Source of the DNA: Dickeya chrysanthemi NCPPB 402
Lineage (GTDB): Bacteria > Pseudomonadota > Gammaproteobacteria > Enterobacterales > Enterobacteriaceae
Assembly (NCBI RefSeq): GCF_000406105.1
Contig: NZ_CM001974.1
Coordinates: 4,595,628 to 4,659,627, forward strand
Direction of reading: 5' to 3'
Length of the DNA: 64,000 bases
Under the pieces are notes generated by a model, which ran no database searches, had not been told where the DNA came from, and was given only the letters and a program-made list of their open reading frames with translations. A program made the position numbers and the translations under genes. The stretch's first letter is position 1; each line of letters opens with the position of its first letter. Positions 63,936-64,000 of this stretch are shown here, piece by piece.

Positions 63936-63950
63936 GTCTACTATGTAGAC
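63936..63950. promoter_or_regulatory. Palindromic operator-like site
   Basis: GTCTAC-TAT-GTAGAC is a perfect 6+3+6 palindrome 14 bp before an ATG on the plus strand. HxlR- and MarR-type regulators bind such sites between divergent genes. No regulator gene is visible before the window ends. Confidence 0.5.
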
Positions 63951-63954
63951 CAAT

Positions 63955-63978
63955 GGAGGGATTATGCGTAAGGTCTAA
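63955..63978 (+). other. Strong ribosome-binding site with a four-codon frame at the window edge
   Basis: GGAGGG and ATT precede ATG 63964, but the frame MRKV ends at TAA 63976. After the stop it continues SLRKKLP to the window end. It may be a broken regulator gene or a leader peptide. The rest lies outside the window. Confidence 0.35.
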
Positions 63979-64000
63979 TCGTTGCGCAAGAAGTTACCCG

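Overview
This window is the replication-origin neighbourhood of a gamma-proteobacterial chromosome, almost certainly a soft-rot plant pathogen of the genus Dickeya (Pectobacteriaceae). The core order ravA-viaA, asnC-mioC-oriC-mnmG-rsmG, atpIBEFHAGDC, glmU-glmS and pstSCAB-phoU matches the enteric oriC region. A family 9 pectate lyase (PelX type) under a KdgR-like box sits between atpC and glmU, which is a Dickeya hallmark. Several 127-bp ERIC elements and ERIC fragments also mark an enterobacterial genome. The species call is inference; no database was searched.

Layout. 1-6.1 kb: ribose regulon rbsDACBKR on the minus strand, with two RbsR-type operators and a CRP-like site in front of rbsD. 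6.1-9.2 kb: a gene-free structured stretch, then ygiW divergent from a qseBC two-component pair; this block lies between rbs and kup, which adjoin in E. coli. 9.3-14.4 kb: kup (potassium uptake) and ravA-viaA. 14.5-18.5 kb: asnC (with no asnA beside it), mioC, oriC with DnaA boxes and three GATC-started 13-mers, mnmG and rsmG. 18.5-19.0 kb: an AT-rich stretch of doubtful coding content. 19.1-26.0 kb: the complete nine-gene ATP synthase operon. 26.1-28.3 kb: pelX. 28.7-32.1 kb: glmU and glmS (cell-wall amino-sugar synthesis).

32.2-38.3 kb lies between glmS and pstS, just downstream of the classical Tn7 target at the glmS 3' end, and is accessory. It holds a multi-sensor diguanylate cyclase and a three-gene cassette on the minus strand: a small HEPN-like protein, a ParA-like ATPase with a KGGVGR P-loop, and a second P-loop ATPase. 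The cassette is interrupted by an ERIC element that supplies the last codons of the ParA-like gene. It is the best candidate here for an undescribed, possibly defensive, system.

38.4-43.3 kb: Pho boxes and pstSCAB-phoU (phosphate uptake and PhoR control). 43.4-45.9 kb: an amino-acid-type ABC importer with no ATPase gene, whose second permease is frameshifted in a run of nine G. 45.9-49.0 kb: a YieH-type phosphatase, the adenine permease adeP and a 4'-phosphopantetheinyl transferase-like protein with an altered catalytic motif. 49.3-51.8 kb: a HydN-like ferredoxin and an AegA-like oxidoreductase, translationally coupled. 52.4-54.2 kb: three lipoproteins (CsgG-like, DUF4810, GNA1162/DUF799). 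55.0-62.5 kb: the complete arnBCADTEF operon for 4-amino-4-deoxy-L-arabinose modification of lipid A, with a PmrA-like box upstream that resembles one beside qseB. 62.5 kb to the end: a GNAT acetyltransferase, an NAD(P)-binding protein, an ERIC element and the start of a divergent region that runs off the window.
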